A DNA stretch of 64,000 bases from Dendrophyllia cribrosa (taxonomy: Eukaryota > Cnidaria > Anthozoa > Scleractinia > Dendrophylliidae): assembly GCA_024195265.1 (NCBI GenBank), contig JAJLRJ010000010.1, forward strand, positions 10,246,302 through 10,310,301, given 5' to 3'. Under the pieces are notes generated by a model that was not told the DNA's origin, made no database searches, and saw only the letters and a list, made by a program, of their open reading frames with translations. Shown here piece by piece: positions 35,401-50,079 of this stretch. Each line of letters opens with the position of its first letter. Position 1 is the stretch's first letter. A program made the position numbers and the translations under genes.

Positions 35401-38400
35401 TATCAATCTTCCATTTTCAGATAATTAATAAATGCATGCAAGCTCCCTACATACGGTGAAATCCCAGTGGCAATGTTTCTTTTCAATTTACTTTACGCAA
35501 CTGACATTTCATCTCGCCAGCTGGTGGCATTTTTACTGTGGGCTAATAAAAGTAATTGTTTACCTATCATCAATCTAATTTGTTAATATATACAGCTTAC
35601 TTGATGAAGGCCGTGTTGTCTTCTTTCCTGGAGTGCCAGCCGTTGTAGATGTAGGTTTACTTGGCGGATAATAAGGACGGTTTGTGGATACTGCGTCTTG
35701 CATGACTTTCAGGGTTCCAACTGAGAATGGCCCAAAGGTTCCATTATTTGCAGCATTGCGCAGTTTAGCAAGTGCCTCATTTGTAGTGAGAGGAGTTGTA
35801 AAGAACAGTACAAATGAGACAATTACACTTCCTTCCCTGGAAAAAACGAAAATACAAAGGAAAATAACTAAGTACTTCTTCTGTAACCGATCAGTGAACG
35901 ATTGACGCGTCAGTGGGCTACTTACCGCAGACCAGTTACTTCTGCTTTTTCATAGGTGGAATCATTCGCATACACCTTGTCAACCTGAGGGGTGTAAATG
36001 TTTGACAGGTTATTTTTATGAGCAATAAAAATATGTTTTGACAAACATTGCTAAATTGGGAGCAGCGTGTCCCTCGTTTGTGAAATAACGTTTTACATGC
36101 AGCAAAATTTGTCAACAAAAATGAACAGCAGCTGCTAAAAGCGTTAGCCTCATAAAATGCAAACTAGTCTAAAAAGTGAGCGAAATTTCCAGGACAGGCG
36201 AGAGGGATATGGCATCACCCACCCTCTGTGTTAAATGTGATTGCGATTTTGAAATTTTGTGCAGCGCCGACTGAGAGATGAGTGCATCCAAGATAAGCAT
36301 AAAATATGTATAGGTTTCCTTGGTGAAAATTCCACAAAAAGCCATAAAATTAAATTGATCATAACATTAATTGCTAATAAATGAAAATCACAGTTTTAAA
36401 CTTACTTCTTTCACAAACGTTTCCACAAATGCTCTTGCAGGAGCACTATTCAGATCATCATATTCTTGCTGATAAACATCCTGTACTCCATTCAGCTTCT
36501 CTACCAGCCATTCAAGTCGAATATCATTTCCTAGCAATATAGACAACAGACATCGACAATAATACTGCCTTTTTCTTCAGGTAACGTATATTATGATACA
36601 GTCAAAAAAGCAAAGGCCTCATCCATCATGAAGCAAAGACAAATATTAGTGCCACAACACGATGGATTAAAAGGGAACGGCGTTAATAGTTTTTAACGGG
36701 CGAGGTTTCTTATGCAAACAGTTAACCATGCAGTCGCAATGTTAGGTCTAGATGAAGATACAGACATATTTCTAAATCAAGCTCGAACAACAAAAGGATA
36801 GCAAACAGGAGGTAAACTATCGACCGTCACATCGCATGTGTAAAACCTGAACGTCCTCTCCTTTGAGATATCATCATCATGGTTATCTTTTATTTCAACA
36901 CTTAAATGTTCTCTACAATAGGATCCTGCATTTTTATCTTGGCATAATCCAATTTCGCAGATACTTATTTTTCCTTCGTGATATGTTTAACAATAACTGT
37001 CAAATGTATAGCGCACTCATTGGCTGTCGCCATCCAGATACCATGCACCTCTTCAGAACATCTAATTACTTTTGACTGGTTAACTCGCACATGTATTTTT
37101 TTTAGGGCTAGGGTCCATTGTTCTGTTGTTTGTTCTATTGTTTTCTCAGCCAATCCTGAGGCGTTCCGAGACGTGCATACCGCCTCTCGCCATCAGCCAA
37201 AGTTTCGCTTAACGTTCTATCAATGTATTCTGAGTGTGTCAAGAATTTTGTTTGTGTGAAATAGACTGAGATGAAACAAAAGTGGCTAAAGAAGTTTCTG
37301 GCTAGTTGAGGTTTGACAAAGAAATCGGAGATGAGCGGGAATAAAACCCTGGGAAATTAAACTAGAGCTGAGCTGCCTCGTGTGTCCTTATTCGTCTTCG
37401 AAATTCCCATTCTTTGATTTATTTTTAAGTTGTATTTTCAGACGTATCATTTCGTGAGCCTATGGCTCTCTGAACTGTTGTGACGTCATCTCACGTGCCG
37501 TACCTCCACTAGACAACAAAACCTCAGCTTTGCCTTTTTGCTGTTGTAATTTCCGTCTATTCTAAATCTAACCTCAGTGAATCATTGGCGTGTATGCAAA
37601 AGGTCCGCGACGGATTACTTGTAAATGTTTTCAAGAAAACACAAATGAAACTTACTTATAACTTTGACCAAAATAGTGAAGCTCGCAGAATCCAGGTAAT
37701 TTGTCACAGTACAAGTATAGTTTCCACCATCACTATCATCTACATTATTAAGTATGAGATTCCTTGCAGTGGTAACAACTCCACCAGCTGCATTCGTCCA
37801 AACATACTGTGGGCTAGGGTTGCCATTTGCTAAGCATTCAACAGTGGTACTTTCTTTAGTCTTAACTTCACGTATTCCTGTTTCAGGTTTGGTAATTTCT
37901 GGAGGGTCTAAAAAATGAAATGAATATAAACATTAATAACTGGGCTGATTAGCGAAATAAATATAAATAATGTGAAGTTGGCAAGTCGAAAAAAAATAAT
38001 CTATTATTAACGTTTTATTACTAACGTTTTGAGGATGCGATGGGCTCTGAAACTCATTGCCTTTTAACTATATGAAAACGGAAAAAAGATCATCTACATA
38101 GTCCGTTTATAACAATGAATTAAAAATTAAAGGAAGCCATTGTATGTCTCTTTGAATCACGTGGCCTCGGATTCAGCTTAGGGTCTCAAGGTATTCACAC
38201 AGACTTCTTCCATAGTATTGACATTTACTTCTAAGGGAATTTGAACATTTACTTTGCGAATGTGGATGAACGTAGCTGAATAAATTTGGCTTGTCTAAAA
38301 CGCCAATAGGATATCTCATTTATTGGTATGTTTACTTTTAATAACCATGATGCTTTTAATGTTATTGTAAAGCGCCATTGGCAATAGGTGGATTTGGAGC

Positions 38401-38402
38401 TA

Positions 38403-38441
<39 letters not shown>

Positions 38442-41400
38442 TGTCATATAAATGCAGACGTACGTACAATTAACAGTAACGTTGGAAATAGCTATAGCAG
38501 GACTCTCCACTCCATTACTGGCTGTACACTGATACTGGATCATGTTATCAGGCGTTCCAGGTCTGCTCACATTCATAACTGTAAGTATCGAGGTATTGGA
38601 TAGGATCTCATAACTGCCAACTCTGATCCATGTTATGCTGGGTTCAGGTCTGCCAGATGCATTACAAGATAATGTGATGCTACTTCCCTCAACAACAGTG
38701 TCTGGTTTTTCGTCGATTTCTGCTGAAGAAGGGACTGGAAAAACAAGGTAAGGTTTAACTTTTTTTAGCGATAACACCATGCCCATAAACAAAACATCTC
38801 AAACATTAAAAACAGAATATTGCTGCACAAAAACACTATTAGAGGAAACGAGAACTTCAAATATGAGACACAGATTTAGTCACTAACATACCAACAACAG
38901 TGAAGATAATAGTAGCCTTTCCCGTGCCGATTGCATTGTTAGGAAAACAGGTGTACTCTCCATCTGTCTCAATAGTGACGTTTAACACACCCGAGTTGCT
39001 GACACCAATATAGGTGCCACTGAACCAGAAAACATACGCACGTGCATCAGGGTTGGCATCAGTACTGCAAATCAGTGACACAGGAGAGCCACGTAACACT
39101 GTCGTGTTACTAGGAACTGAACTGAGGGTTGAAGCAGATGGAGGATCTACAATGTAAGAAGGGCAAAGTGAAAACACTGAATGGTAACAATTTGTACACA
39201 AAGGGGTGCTTACCATTTGCAGAAAAAAAAAACAGTTGGGTGGCTGTTAAGAGTTTCGCCAAAATCAGCATTCCAACCGAAACAGTTGAATTAGATGTCG
39301 CTTACCAACCAAAATTTGTGAAAAATGAACTGTTGCATTTACTTTCAAACCAAAATTACCGGGATTTTTCGTTAAATGCTTTTTAAAACACCCAAGATGC
39401 CAGTAGAGTAGTTTTTAAACTTGCTATCGACGTTGTCGCATGTATTTTTTAATGAGATAAGCATGCTCTGGACTACCACTTAGAGCGTAAAAGAGGATAT
39501 CATTATAAGCTTTCAACTGATCAATCGACTGGAAAGCGTTGTAGCTATTGATGTTACAACATTGGACAAAAACTACGCTCTCATTTCTCTGTTGTCCTAG
39601 AAAAACCCTCAAATACCATTATGCAACTTTATTTCATACTTATTAAGATTTTCGTACAAAGCATTGCCCGTGAAGTAATCTATATATTCGCCCCCTCCCC
39701 CCTCCCTCCCCCCCCCCTCCCCCCTCCCCTCTTGCAATGTTGTCTTGGGAATCACAGGATTTGTATGGACCGGTTTTTAGGGGAACACAACATTGCATGG
39801 GGGTAGGGAGGGGGTGATTTGTTCATGTCTGTTGATGCCGAATTATGGCGCAAAACTGCAAAACAGATGGTCTCAACCGTTTTGTCTGAGGTTGTGCCGA
39901 TGGTTTTTCATAGCATATGTGCCGCGATAAAATGTATCCATTGGACTCACCTCGTTATTTCGGCACCTTTTCATCGAACCGAACAAAACTTTATTCATTT
40001 TAATATTTAAAAACCCATTAACACGACCAAATACCACCATTTGGAGTCCTCAACCGTTGTCTTATGTATAAACTATTGCCATTGATACGACCATTCGATA
40101 GCGAATGTTTCAATCTCCAGCATTTTCCGCAAGTTGATTCGGCAATGGATGCGACCATTCTTTTCACATCATCAAATTTTTATGGCCCGTCAGTGGCTGT
40201 ATTAATGGGGTTTCATCGTAAATCCGTACATTAAAACCGTAATAATGCAATCGTAAGAAGTGGAAAGTCTGACTTATCTGATTAATCAAAACCAGTTCCA
40301 GCCTTGGACCATGGTTCTAACTTTTGACTTTGTGAGCAAAACCCTAGAGTGTGACAATTCATCTGCGGTGCTTACTAACATTGTGCTGTGTCAAGTGATT
40401 GTATCATACGAATCTTACGGGTGTACATGAAATCCTGCTGTCTGGCCATTCAATTGAAAGCGGCTTCAAAAGTGCATTTTTATAATTCCGTTTATGATTA
40501 TTACTTTACAAAAATGGGGCTTATCGTGATTATTATGCTTTTAACATATGTTTAACAAATCTGTATGCAAAAAAAAAATGGTGAAATGACGTGTAAACTT
40601 AACTCACACTTAATTTAAAGATTTGAAAATCACTGATGCAAAATAAAATTATGTAAAAGTTACTTACATTGCACATCAATTGTACAGGCCTTGCTGTTGT
40701 TACCAATGGAATTCCAAGCAAGGCACTCATAACTGCCTGATTTCCTCCGTGAAATAGCTGTTATGCTAAGCTTTTTATTGTATGATGCAACTTCTCCTGT
40801 ACTTGCTCTGATCCATGCAGTGCTGGGCACAGGGTTACCAGTAGCAGTGCATTGAAGTGTTGCATTTTCACCCTCAGTAACTGGAGTGGAACACTGTTGA
40901 ATAGTCACACGGGGTTCGTCTGTAGGGAACGTTTTAAGGGAATATATTTAACAGTTATCTTGCATGAAATTTCTGGACATCTACACGGTTTTACTAAATC
41001 TTGTCGTCAGACGAATTACAGGATGACCAATAGAAATTATGAAAAATCGCTGCACAATTTTTCCAAGACTACACAAAATATTAAGCGAGCAACAACTAGT
41101 TCTCCTAAAATGGCTTAATTTAATATTTAGAACCATATAATACAGGCATGACCCTCCCAGCACGTAATGTCAAGTTATGCAGAAACTCAGACAATACTCA
41201 CACAAGACAGTGATCGTTGCAGTAGCTTCTTCTGACCCGATATTATTTTCCCCTTTACATTTGTATATGATTCCATCGTCTCTCGCTGTCAGGCTGGTAA
41301 GAGGTAGAGTCTCAGATGTAGAGAGCACACTGTTGCTCCCTTGTTTAGTCCAAGTAATGCTCGGTGGTGGATTACCAGTGGCATTGCAGAATAGAATAAC

Positions 41401-44400
41401 TTCGTTGCCCTCAACAACTTGTTGACTTGAAGGGGAGGACACTATCTCTGGCGGATCTACAAAACGGAACAAAGTTTGTTTGAAGTTTGTTAAGAAAATT
41501 TTATCAATGTTCATTTGAAAGGAACCTTTCTTAAACGAGAGCAAGTGTTTCTTTGGGTATCCAAGCACCGAGAAACAAAGTACGCGTGTTACGTACTGAT
41601 CTACAACTGTTTGGGATGATATAACGGACTTGATCTCTGGGTGATGTATCAGTTTAATTAAAATTTTAATTGTAATTTTAATTAAAAACAAGAGGCTACA
41701 CTGCTAGCCTATACTCATGCGCTTGCATAAGAAAGTTTTACGGTTTATTTTAAATGGGTCACGTTCCCCTTCCCCCTCAACGAATTTTGCGTGACAGACT
41801 AAAGAACACGCTGAGAGACGTTTTTGTACTCGCTTTGAATATTTTTAAATATTCAAAGCGAAATTAAAATTTCTTGTTTTCCTATCAAATACACACTCGT
41901 CTTTTATTTTCCAAACTTTGACTTATTTCCGTTACATTTGAAAATACTACTTTTGAAAGCAATGAAATCAGTAAACGACCGGGCTATTTTTCAATTTTAG
42001 CGAATTACGCGACCGTAAAAACGTATGAAGTTCCTCGAAGCAAGATTTCGTCGCTTAAAGCTCTACTTTTTCTCCACTACAGCGGCTTCTGAGCATTCCT
42101 TTAAGCTTTCTCCTTCCAATAAGACAAAACTATGGGTTTGAAAACCAAGCACATGCAGAGCGCGGCAGCCATTTTTGTAGAATTTGCATGTGACCTGACG
42201 ACCCGCTAAATAATAAAATATGCGTGTATAAATTTACATGCAAAATCGTGACACACACACACACACAAAAAAATAATAATAAAAATACGAGAAAATTGTT
42301 TGAACTCATCGCGCTTTGTGCATGAGTAAAAAAAATCATAACACTAAAAAAATAAAAAGGAACACCAATCAGAAACGTATAAACATTAAATAAGGGTAGC
42401 TTAAGTGATTGAGAGATGGCCATGGAAGCAGAGGCGATCTCTGGAGGATCTATTAGTTTCCAACCATCTGATTATGGGCCGCTCCAAGGAGGCGTTCTGC
42501 TTCCAGATGATTTATATAATGCAGGTGGAAACAAGCACACACGCAAAAAATCAAAGGTTATTAAATAAATATAGTTTTGTTGTAAATTTTTTTATACAAT
42601 TAAAAACATATCTTGGGTGTCAGCCGTTGAAATATTCGTTTTCAGTTTAAATGGATTAAAGTGACTGACCATCAATCCCTATTTTGAGGCATTATCCATA
42701 ATTGATTAGAAGGTAGAAGAATGAATATTCCAATGATTGTAGATTGCGCTAGTCAAAAAGCTTATCTCTGGACATAGCATGCAACTAAGAACATCTCAGC
42801 AATTTTGTTTTTAGGTTGTTGAGATTATCCATGAGGGGGTCGAGATTTTTTTATTTATTCTCATTTTTTTATTTTGCCACACACAATGAATTACAAGCAG
42901 AATAAAAACGATAATAAATAGGTTAATTAATATTAAATTTAAAATTTATACATAACTTGGGAGAAGTGACTGTGGCGGGGAAATCTCCGAGAAGCCGAGC
43001 TTATGAGGAATAGAGATTTCCCCCCACGGGCAATTTAAATACTAGGCGGCATTTTATGAAATAAAGAAAAAAGTCGTTTATTTAAGTATATAAGTGTATT
43101 TAGGGGAAAATATACATGTAAGGTGTTAAGGTATTTAGGTTACATTCTGTCTGACCCTTAAAAATGGTTTGATCATACGCTTTAATATACTATAAGACGG
43201 GACATTTTTGATGTCGTTCGGTAATGAATTCCATATTCTAGGTCCTTGAAACAGGATCGAATTTTTTTTAATATTTGTTCTACAGGTATGAGGTCGGTAA
43301 AAGTCAGAGTATCTTGTTGAATATTGATGAATCTGGTTTCCAGTTTGAAAGATGAACGGAGTCAGTGGTTAATGAGTCTTCCCATTAATCATTTAGTCAG
43401 ATAAATGACAATTCTGTGATAATTCATGCCTATGTGACCTATACCCTAGCTAATGATGCAGTATTGTACTTACAATTCACAGTCAGAACTATCATTTCTG
43501 TTGGTCCATCACCATGATCATTGAATGGAGTGCATCTGTAGTTTATCTGATTTACTCTCTCGGTAACTAATATGGTATACACTGCGACATTACTGCCAGT
43601 TGTGGTGTTAAACAAACTTTCCTGCTCTCTGTAGAATCGATATTTCGCATGTGGATCGGCCTGTGCACTGCATATGAGGTTAAGTTTTGTATTCACAACA
43701 ACAGTGTTGTCTACACTGGCATTGGTTGTCAGATTTGTGTTCTCTGGCCGATAATCTAGGATGAAAGAGGTAAGTCTTTATACATAATGCTCATTTTGAA
43801 AGTGCAGATAGATATAGCCATAGACTTTTTATTACTGGACGATAATGTGCCACGCGATCCACCTCTATGTGCCCCTCGGCAACATTGCATGAGGGTCTCG
43901 GAAAACGGAACTCACTATTTCCGTTGGGACCAGTGTTTTCTAATCCGTTGAGCGGACACCATCCTTATACTTTGTATATTATACAATGTACTAGCAGTAA
44001 TCACAGATTATGGAGACGCTTTCGAAGGAATTTCCGGCGGAAATGAGCCCCTGAAAAAAAAACCAATAGGGGTGGCCATTTGGAAGACCGTCTACCAAAA
44101 AATCTCAAATTTTACTGCACATAAACCACAGGACAACCAACACGAAATTAGGATTGCGTTCTTCGAACGCGATAAGTTCTCAACAACAATAACAACAACA
44201 ACAGCAATGATTTATTTTTCAAATAATAAAACAAAATAAAGTAGCAACCCGCAATCCGTCAGAATGATTTGAAATATAATCTCTCGTAAGAGACCATCTT
44301 TCTAGGCTGTAGTAACAACCGTTCTAAGGGAATGAGTCAGCGCCCTGCCGCTGGTAGAACATCTTTTTTAGCAGCCATAATTGAGCCAGCTTCCATTTTC

Positions 44401-45786
44401 AGTTCGGGAACATCTTTCTTGATCAGAGAGTTTTAGTTATCAAAAATCTAAGGGCTACACATATGCTGCCAGCTATACTTACGTAGCATATGAACAATTG
44501 GATTCAGAAAGAAATTGAAAAGTGAAGGTTCATTTATTTCGGATACAACAGGGGCCGTCAGCAACCTTCTATTCCCGAGTTCCGCACCCTTGACTACAAG
44601 ATGATCATTCCTCCATAAATATTACGATATAATTTACGCAGAACGTAAGGACCAAACGTGGTCTCTACCCTCGCTCTGTGTCCTGTAACAAGCCATGCAC
44701 TACACTCTAAAGTGTTTCAAGTGCTTTGGAAAAGGGAGCCACAAAAAAAAATGGGTTAAAAAGATTACGTTTAACTGGTCTAGAATAGCGTTAGACGTAC
44801 TTTGGACATGTATGAAGACATCAGTAGCGGCTGGATTGCTAACACCATTATCAGCAGTACATCTGTAGACTCCATCATTCTGTTTACCAGTGATGGTCAA
44901 AGGAAAGGTGACAACACTTTTATCAGAAAGTCTTGTCCAGGTGATACTTGGTGCTGGATTACCATCAGCTGTACAGTTGAGGGTCATGTTATCATTCTGA
45001 TTCACTGTCTGGTTATCAGAGATGTTAATGATATATGGTGGAACTACAAAATCAAATAACAGAAACAGAAAAAGTTTAAGAAATTAATTAATGTAATGTT
45101 TAAAATTCTGTTTTTATATTTTTATTATTTTTAATTGTCAATTAGACACACTAAAGACGGCCCGATCAAACATACTGCAAAAAAGCTTCACATGATAATT
45201 ATTTTTTTTATTACTAAATGCATGAATAGAGTTCGACCTACTTTGCACCATTGAACATTTTAAAAACGCTTCATTTTGCACTTTACGTAACTATAACGGC
45301 CTGAAACAACAGACATTGAACAATGAAATATCAGGAAATGATACATGTAAAAACTACATCGGCTGCGACTTGGGAGCCTGGAGATTTGTAATTTCTATAT
45401 TACAAAAAATGGCTGGGATAAAGCTCCTGTCTGTAAAGACTCTTGCGTGATTGAGGGTAGTCCTTTAACAAGAGTGCACAAAATTCCTAAGTGGTAAACT
45501 ACCATGGAAAAATAGAGCAACAAAAATGTGCCGGAATTGTTACTTTATTGGTCAATTAACAATTAGTTCATGTGTCAGCGTGCGTATGTCGAGATATTGA
45601 GCACGCGGGAAGTTTGGAGAGCACGAAAGAGGCGTAAGAGTTGCACAAGGCGCAGCCGAGTGCAACTCTAGCCTTTTGAGTGCTCTCCAAACTTCCCAAG
45701 TGCTCAATATCTCGACATACGCACAGCTGCAGCATGAACTAATTGTTTTATAACATTATCAACGCGGCACCTCACGTGGTGTTAGT

Positions 45787-45821
<35 letters not shown>

Positions 45822-48800
45822 AAGCACGCTCGCGCTATTAAATTTGATAACGTGAAAAGTCTAGCTATGTTATAAGAATAGTTTTAGACCTACTTTGAAC
45901 AGCTATAAACATTTCAGCAGTGGCTGATTTGCCAACACCATTATTAGCGGTGCATGTGTAGACTCCTTCATCTTGTTTACCAGTGATGTGGATAGTAGAG
46001 TTGACAACAGTGTTATCAGAAAGTCTTGTCCAGATGATGTTTGGTGCTGGATTACCATCAGCTGTACAGTTGAGGGTCACGTTATCATTCTGATTTACTG
46101 TCTGGTTAACAGATATGGCAATGATAACTGGTGGAACTACAAAATTAAAATAACAAAAACAGAAACAGTTTAAGAAATTCCCTAGATGAAGAAATTATGT
46201 CGTTAAAGGCCTGGGTGGTAGTCCAAACGTTTGTCCTGCCATCGTTTTGTGTCCGGTCCTTTAACTTAGAGACCTAAACCTAAACTCTACAAAGATTATG
46301 CATTCAAGTGTACTTGCAATAAAAATGCAATTTAAATGCTTTACAAGGAAGACAAGAGGCAATTGCATTTTTTTAATGGCCAAAAAAAGTGTTGGACCTA
46401 CTTTCGACAGCTATTAACACATCGGCAATGGCTGGATCGCCAACACCATTATTAGCGGTACATCTGTAGACTCCTTCATTATGTTTCCCAGTGATAGTCA
46501 AAGGAAAAGTAACAACACTGTTATCAGAAAGTCTTGTCCAGGTGATGTTTGGTGTTGGTTTACCATCAGCTGTACAGTTGAGGGTCACGTTATCGTTTTG
46601 ATTCACGTTCTGGTTACCAGAGATGTCAGTGATATCTGGTGGAACTACAAAAATCAAAATAACAAAAACAGAAAAAGTTTAAGAACTTAATGAATGTAAT
46701 ATTTAAACGTCTGTTTTATATAGCTATTATTTTTAATTGTCAAGCAGGCACACTAAAAAGCTTAAACAACTGCAAAAAGCTTCACACGATAACTTTATTT
46801 TATTACAGTGAATAGCCTTCGACCTACTTTGACAGCTGTTTAAAGTCTTCATTTTGCACTTAACATAACAGACATTAAACAATGAAATATCAGGAAATTC
46901 TACATGGAAAAACTAAATCCGCTGCGACTTGGAAGCGCAATGGTATAACAGATATAAGATAACACTTCCTGAAGATTCATAATTTCGATATTACAAAAAA
47001 TGGCGTGGTTTAAGCTCCTGCCTGTAACGATTTTTGCGGGGTTGAGGGTGATATTGAGTGGACGAACCGTGCACGGACCAGGGTGGTCCTTCTACAAGAC
47101 ATGCACGAAACTCCTAAATGGTAAACTTTCATGGAACAAGGAGCAACACAAATGTGCCGAAAATTTTACTTTATTGGTCAAGAATAGTTTTTGGCCTACA
47201 TTGAACAGCTATAAACACTTCAGCAGTGGCTGATTCGCCAACACCATTATTAGCGGTACATCTGTAGACTCCTTCATCTTGTTTGCCAGTGATAGTCAAA
47301 GGAAAGGTAACAACACTGTTATCAGAAAGTCTTGTCCAAGTGATGTTTGGTGCTGGATTACCATCAGCTGTACAGTTGAGGGTCACGTTATCATTCTGAT
47401 TTACTGTCTGGTTACCAGAGATGTCAGTGATATCTGGTAGAACTACAAAATCAAAATAACAAAAACAATACAATACAAATTCTATTAGCACCCCCCAAAG
47501 CGGCTTTTCGGTGTTAATTACTAAATTACAGTAAAAACATGATACAAATTGCAACTGGATTATGATAAAAATACAATAAAAATGGAATAAAATTACAATA
47601 AAGTACAATAAAATTACAAAATGTTAGCGAATTTTCCTATGAAGATAAAAATTCACGTAAAAGTTTATTTCTTAATTTTCTTTTAAAAAATGTGGAGTAA
47701 AAAAGATTAAGAAATTAATTGACGTAATGTTTAGATTCAGTTTTATGTTGTCGTTTTCGGTAATAACCACTCCCGGCCCTCCCACCAAAAAAGGCTTATT
47801 CTTACATATGTATCTTTTTTTAATAGTGGGTTATAGAAACAACGTTCTACAATTGAACACGACAGGAATTTGCACCAGTAGTTTGCGTTCCTAAAGAAAA
47901 CTTGAAGGGAACTGTTATGTTTGATCAGAAACCCAAAGAAAAATACCCAAACTTAACAGTACGTTCGATTCCATTCAAGCGAAACTATTTACCTAACAAG
48001 CTTTCTCTTTTAAAGAATGAAGGCATGAAGTCTTTGAAAACCCATTGAACATTTTTTTGTCGCCATGTTATTCTTTCAACTGGGGTAAAGAAGTCAGGGA
48101 TCAAGGCTTTTATCACAACAAACTTACGATCTTCACAACATTTACTCATCTTCTCCTAAATGAAGAAATTATCTCATTAAAGGCCTAGATGGTAGTTCCA
48201 ACGTTTTTTTCTGCCCTCGCTTTGTGTCTGGTCCTTTAACTGAGAGACTGAGGTCCGAACTAAACTCTACAAAGATTATGCATTCAGATATACTTACAAT
48301 AAAAATGCAATTTAAATAATAAATGTTTTTACAAGAAAGACAAGAGACGATCTGATGAAACAAACTGTATTTTTTAATGGCCAAAAAAGGTGTTGGACCT
48401 ACTTTGCACAGCTATAAAGACATCGGCAATGGCTGGATCGCCAACACCATTATCAGCAGTACATCTGTAGACTCCTTCATCCTGTTTACCAGCGATGGTG
48501 AAAGGAAAGTTGATAACACTGTTATTAGAAACTCTTGTCCAGGTGATGTCTGGTGCTGGTTTACCATCAGCTGTGCAGTTGAGGTTCACTGCATCAGCCT
48601 TATTCACATTCTGGTTACGAGAGATGTGAGTGATATCTGGTGCAACTGCAAAGTCAAAGCATCACGGAAATTTTTGAATTAACCTTCTGAGAAGTACATT
48701 TGTATTGTCACTTACTGTGATAAAACAGAAAGCTTATTCGTATCTTGCCAATAATTTAATTTCCTTAAACAGATTTCTCAGCAGCTGCATGGAAGCCAAG

Positions 48801-50041
48801 ACTAGCCTGCCGGTGCCCTGTGACAAGCAGTGTCACTAGTTTGATAGACTATTTGAAGCATCTGTTTGGAGAGACGTTTGGACTTCACACAAAGAAAAGC
48901 ACCTCGGTCACAGTAGAAATCCCAAGGCAATCGAGAGACTAAAACGAGTTTATTCCTTTGACAAAAAGTATGTTGATACGGTTATGGATCTTACTGGTAC
49001 CATAGCTGTGACAAAAGGCCCTCAAGGAACTGTTTCTGGGAACAATGATAAACATTTTTGAAGATCAAGAGAACGACGCAAATATTTTCGGGATTAAGGA
49101 AACACGAGCTAAAATAAATTTACGGAACAAGTGGGGAACACGGGATAAAATCAAATAAGATTAAAGGATGAAAGGAACATGTACCCGCCCCCCCCCCCCC
49201 CCCCCCCTCCCCTTCGAAAGTAACATCGTAACAGATATTTTTCCGAAAAATGAAGCCGCTAAAAAAGCATGTACAACCTGTTCTAAGTATCTGTAAGTTC
49301 TCTAAGCAAGGAAGAAGGGAAATGGCATGTAAATATTCACAGAATGATAGCAAATACGAATATTCAATGATCATTGCTTTTCTCTGTTGCGATATGTCGC
49401 CGAGAAATCTATTTAATTCAAGTCCTTTGTTTGTAATAAGAAAAGCAAACCCTGAATCATGAATAATTATTTTCGGAAATGATAGTAAAGATGCAAAAAA
49501 GGTAATACTTTCATCTTGTAGATTTATAATATTTCAGAAACATGATAATACCGTCACTTCTTACGATGACACGATCCCTGCTCGGCAATATTCCAACGCC
49601 TTCGACAATGTTATTGACGGCCACGGGTTTGCGTGTTATTGAAAGAAACAGTAACCTGACTGAATAGCCTTAAACTACGATGCATTTAACTTTCGATATG
49701 GCGCGGTAGTGTATTGGTTAGCGCGTCGTACTTTCAACCCGAAAATCTTTGGTTCTAAGCTGCTTCCTCAGCGAAGTAAATTTGGCCCACGGTTCCACAC
49801 TGTCTCTTTCCATTCAGATGAAAAATGACTATCGGGAACATAAAGATGAAGGCTTTCATCTGTGGGAAGTCGTTTCATACAACGAAATGTTGTTGATCCA
49901 CGTAAGCTCGTGAAAACTTTACCGTTAGATTATGTTGTAATAAAAACAAATATTCTTAAAATATGTTATACTACTAGGTTTAATGCGCACGGCTCTTTAG
50001 AAGACCACTCTTTAGTGATAAGGATCCCGTGGATAAATAAA

Positions 50042-50079
<38 letters not shown>

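Noticed and set aside
44802..48682. Plus-strand ORFs opposite the Ig exons
   Set aside because: They are antisense shadows that recur only because the Ig exons are duplicates.
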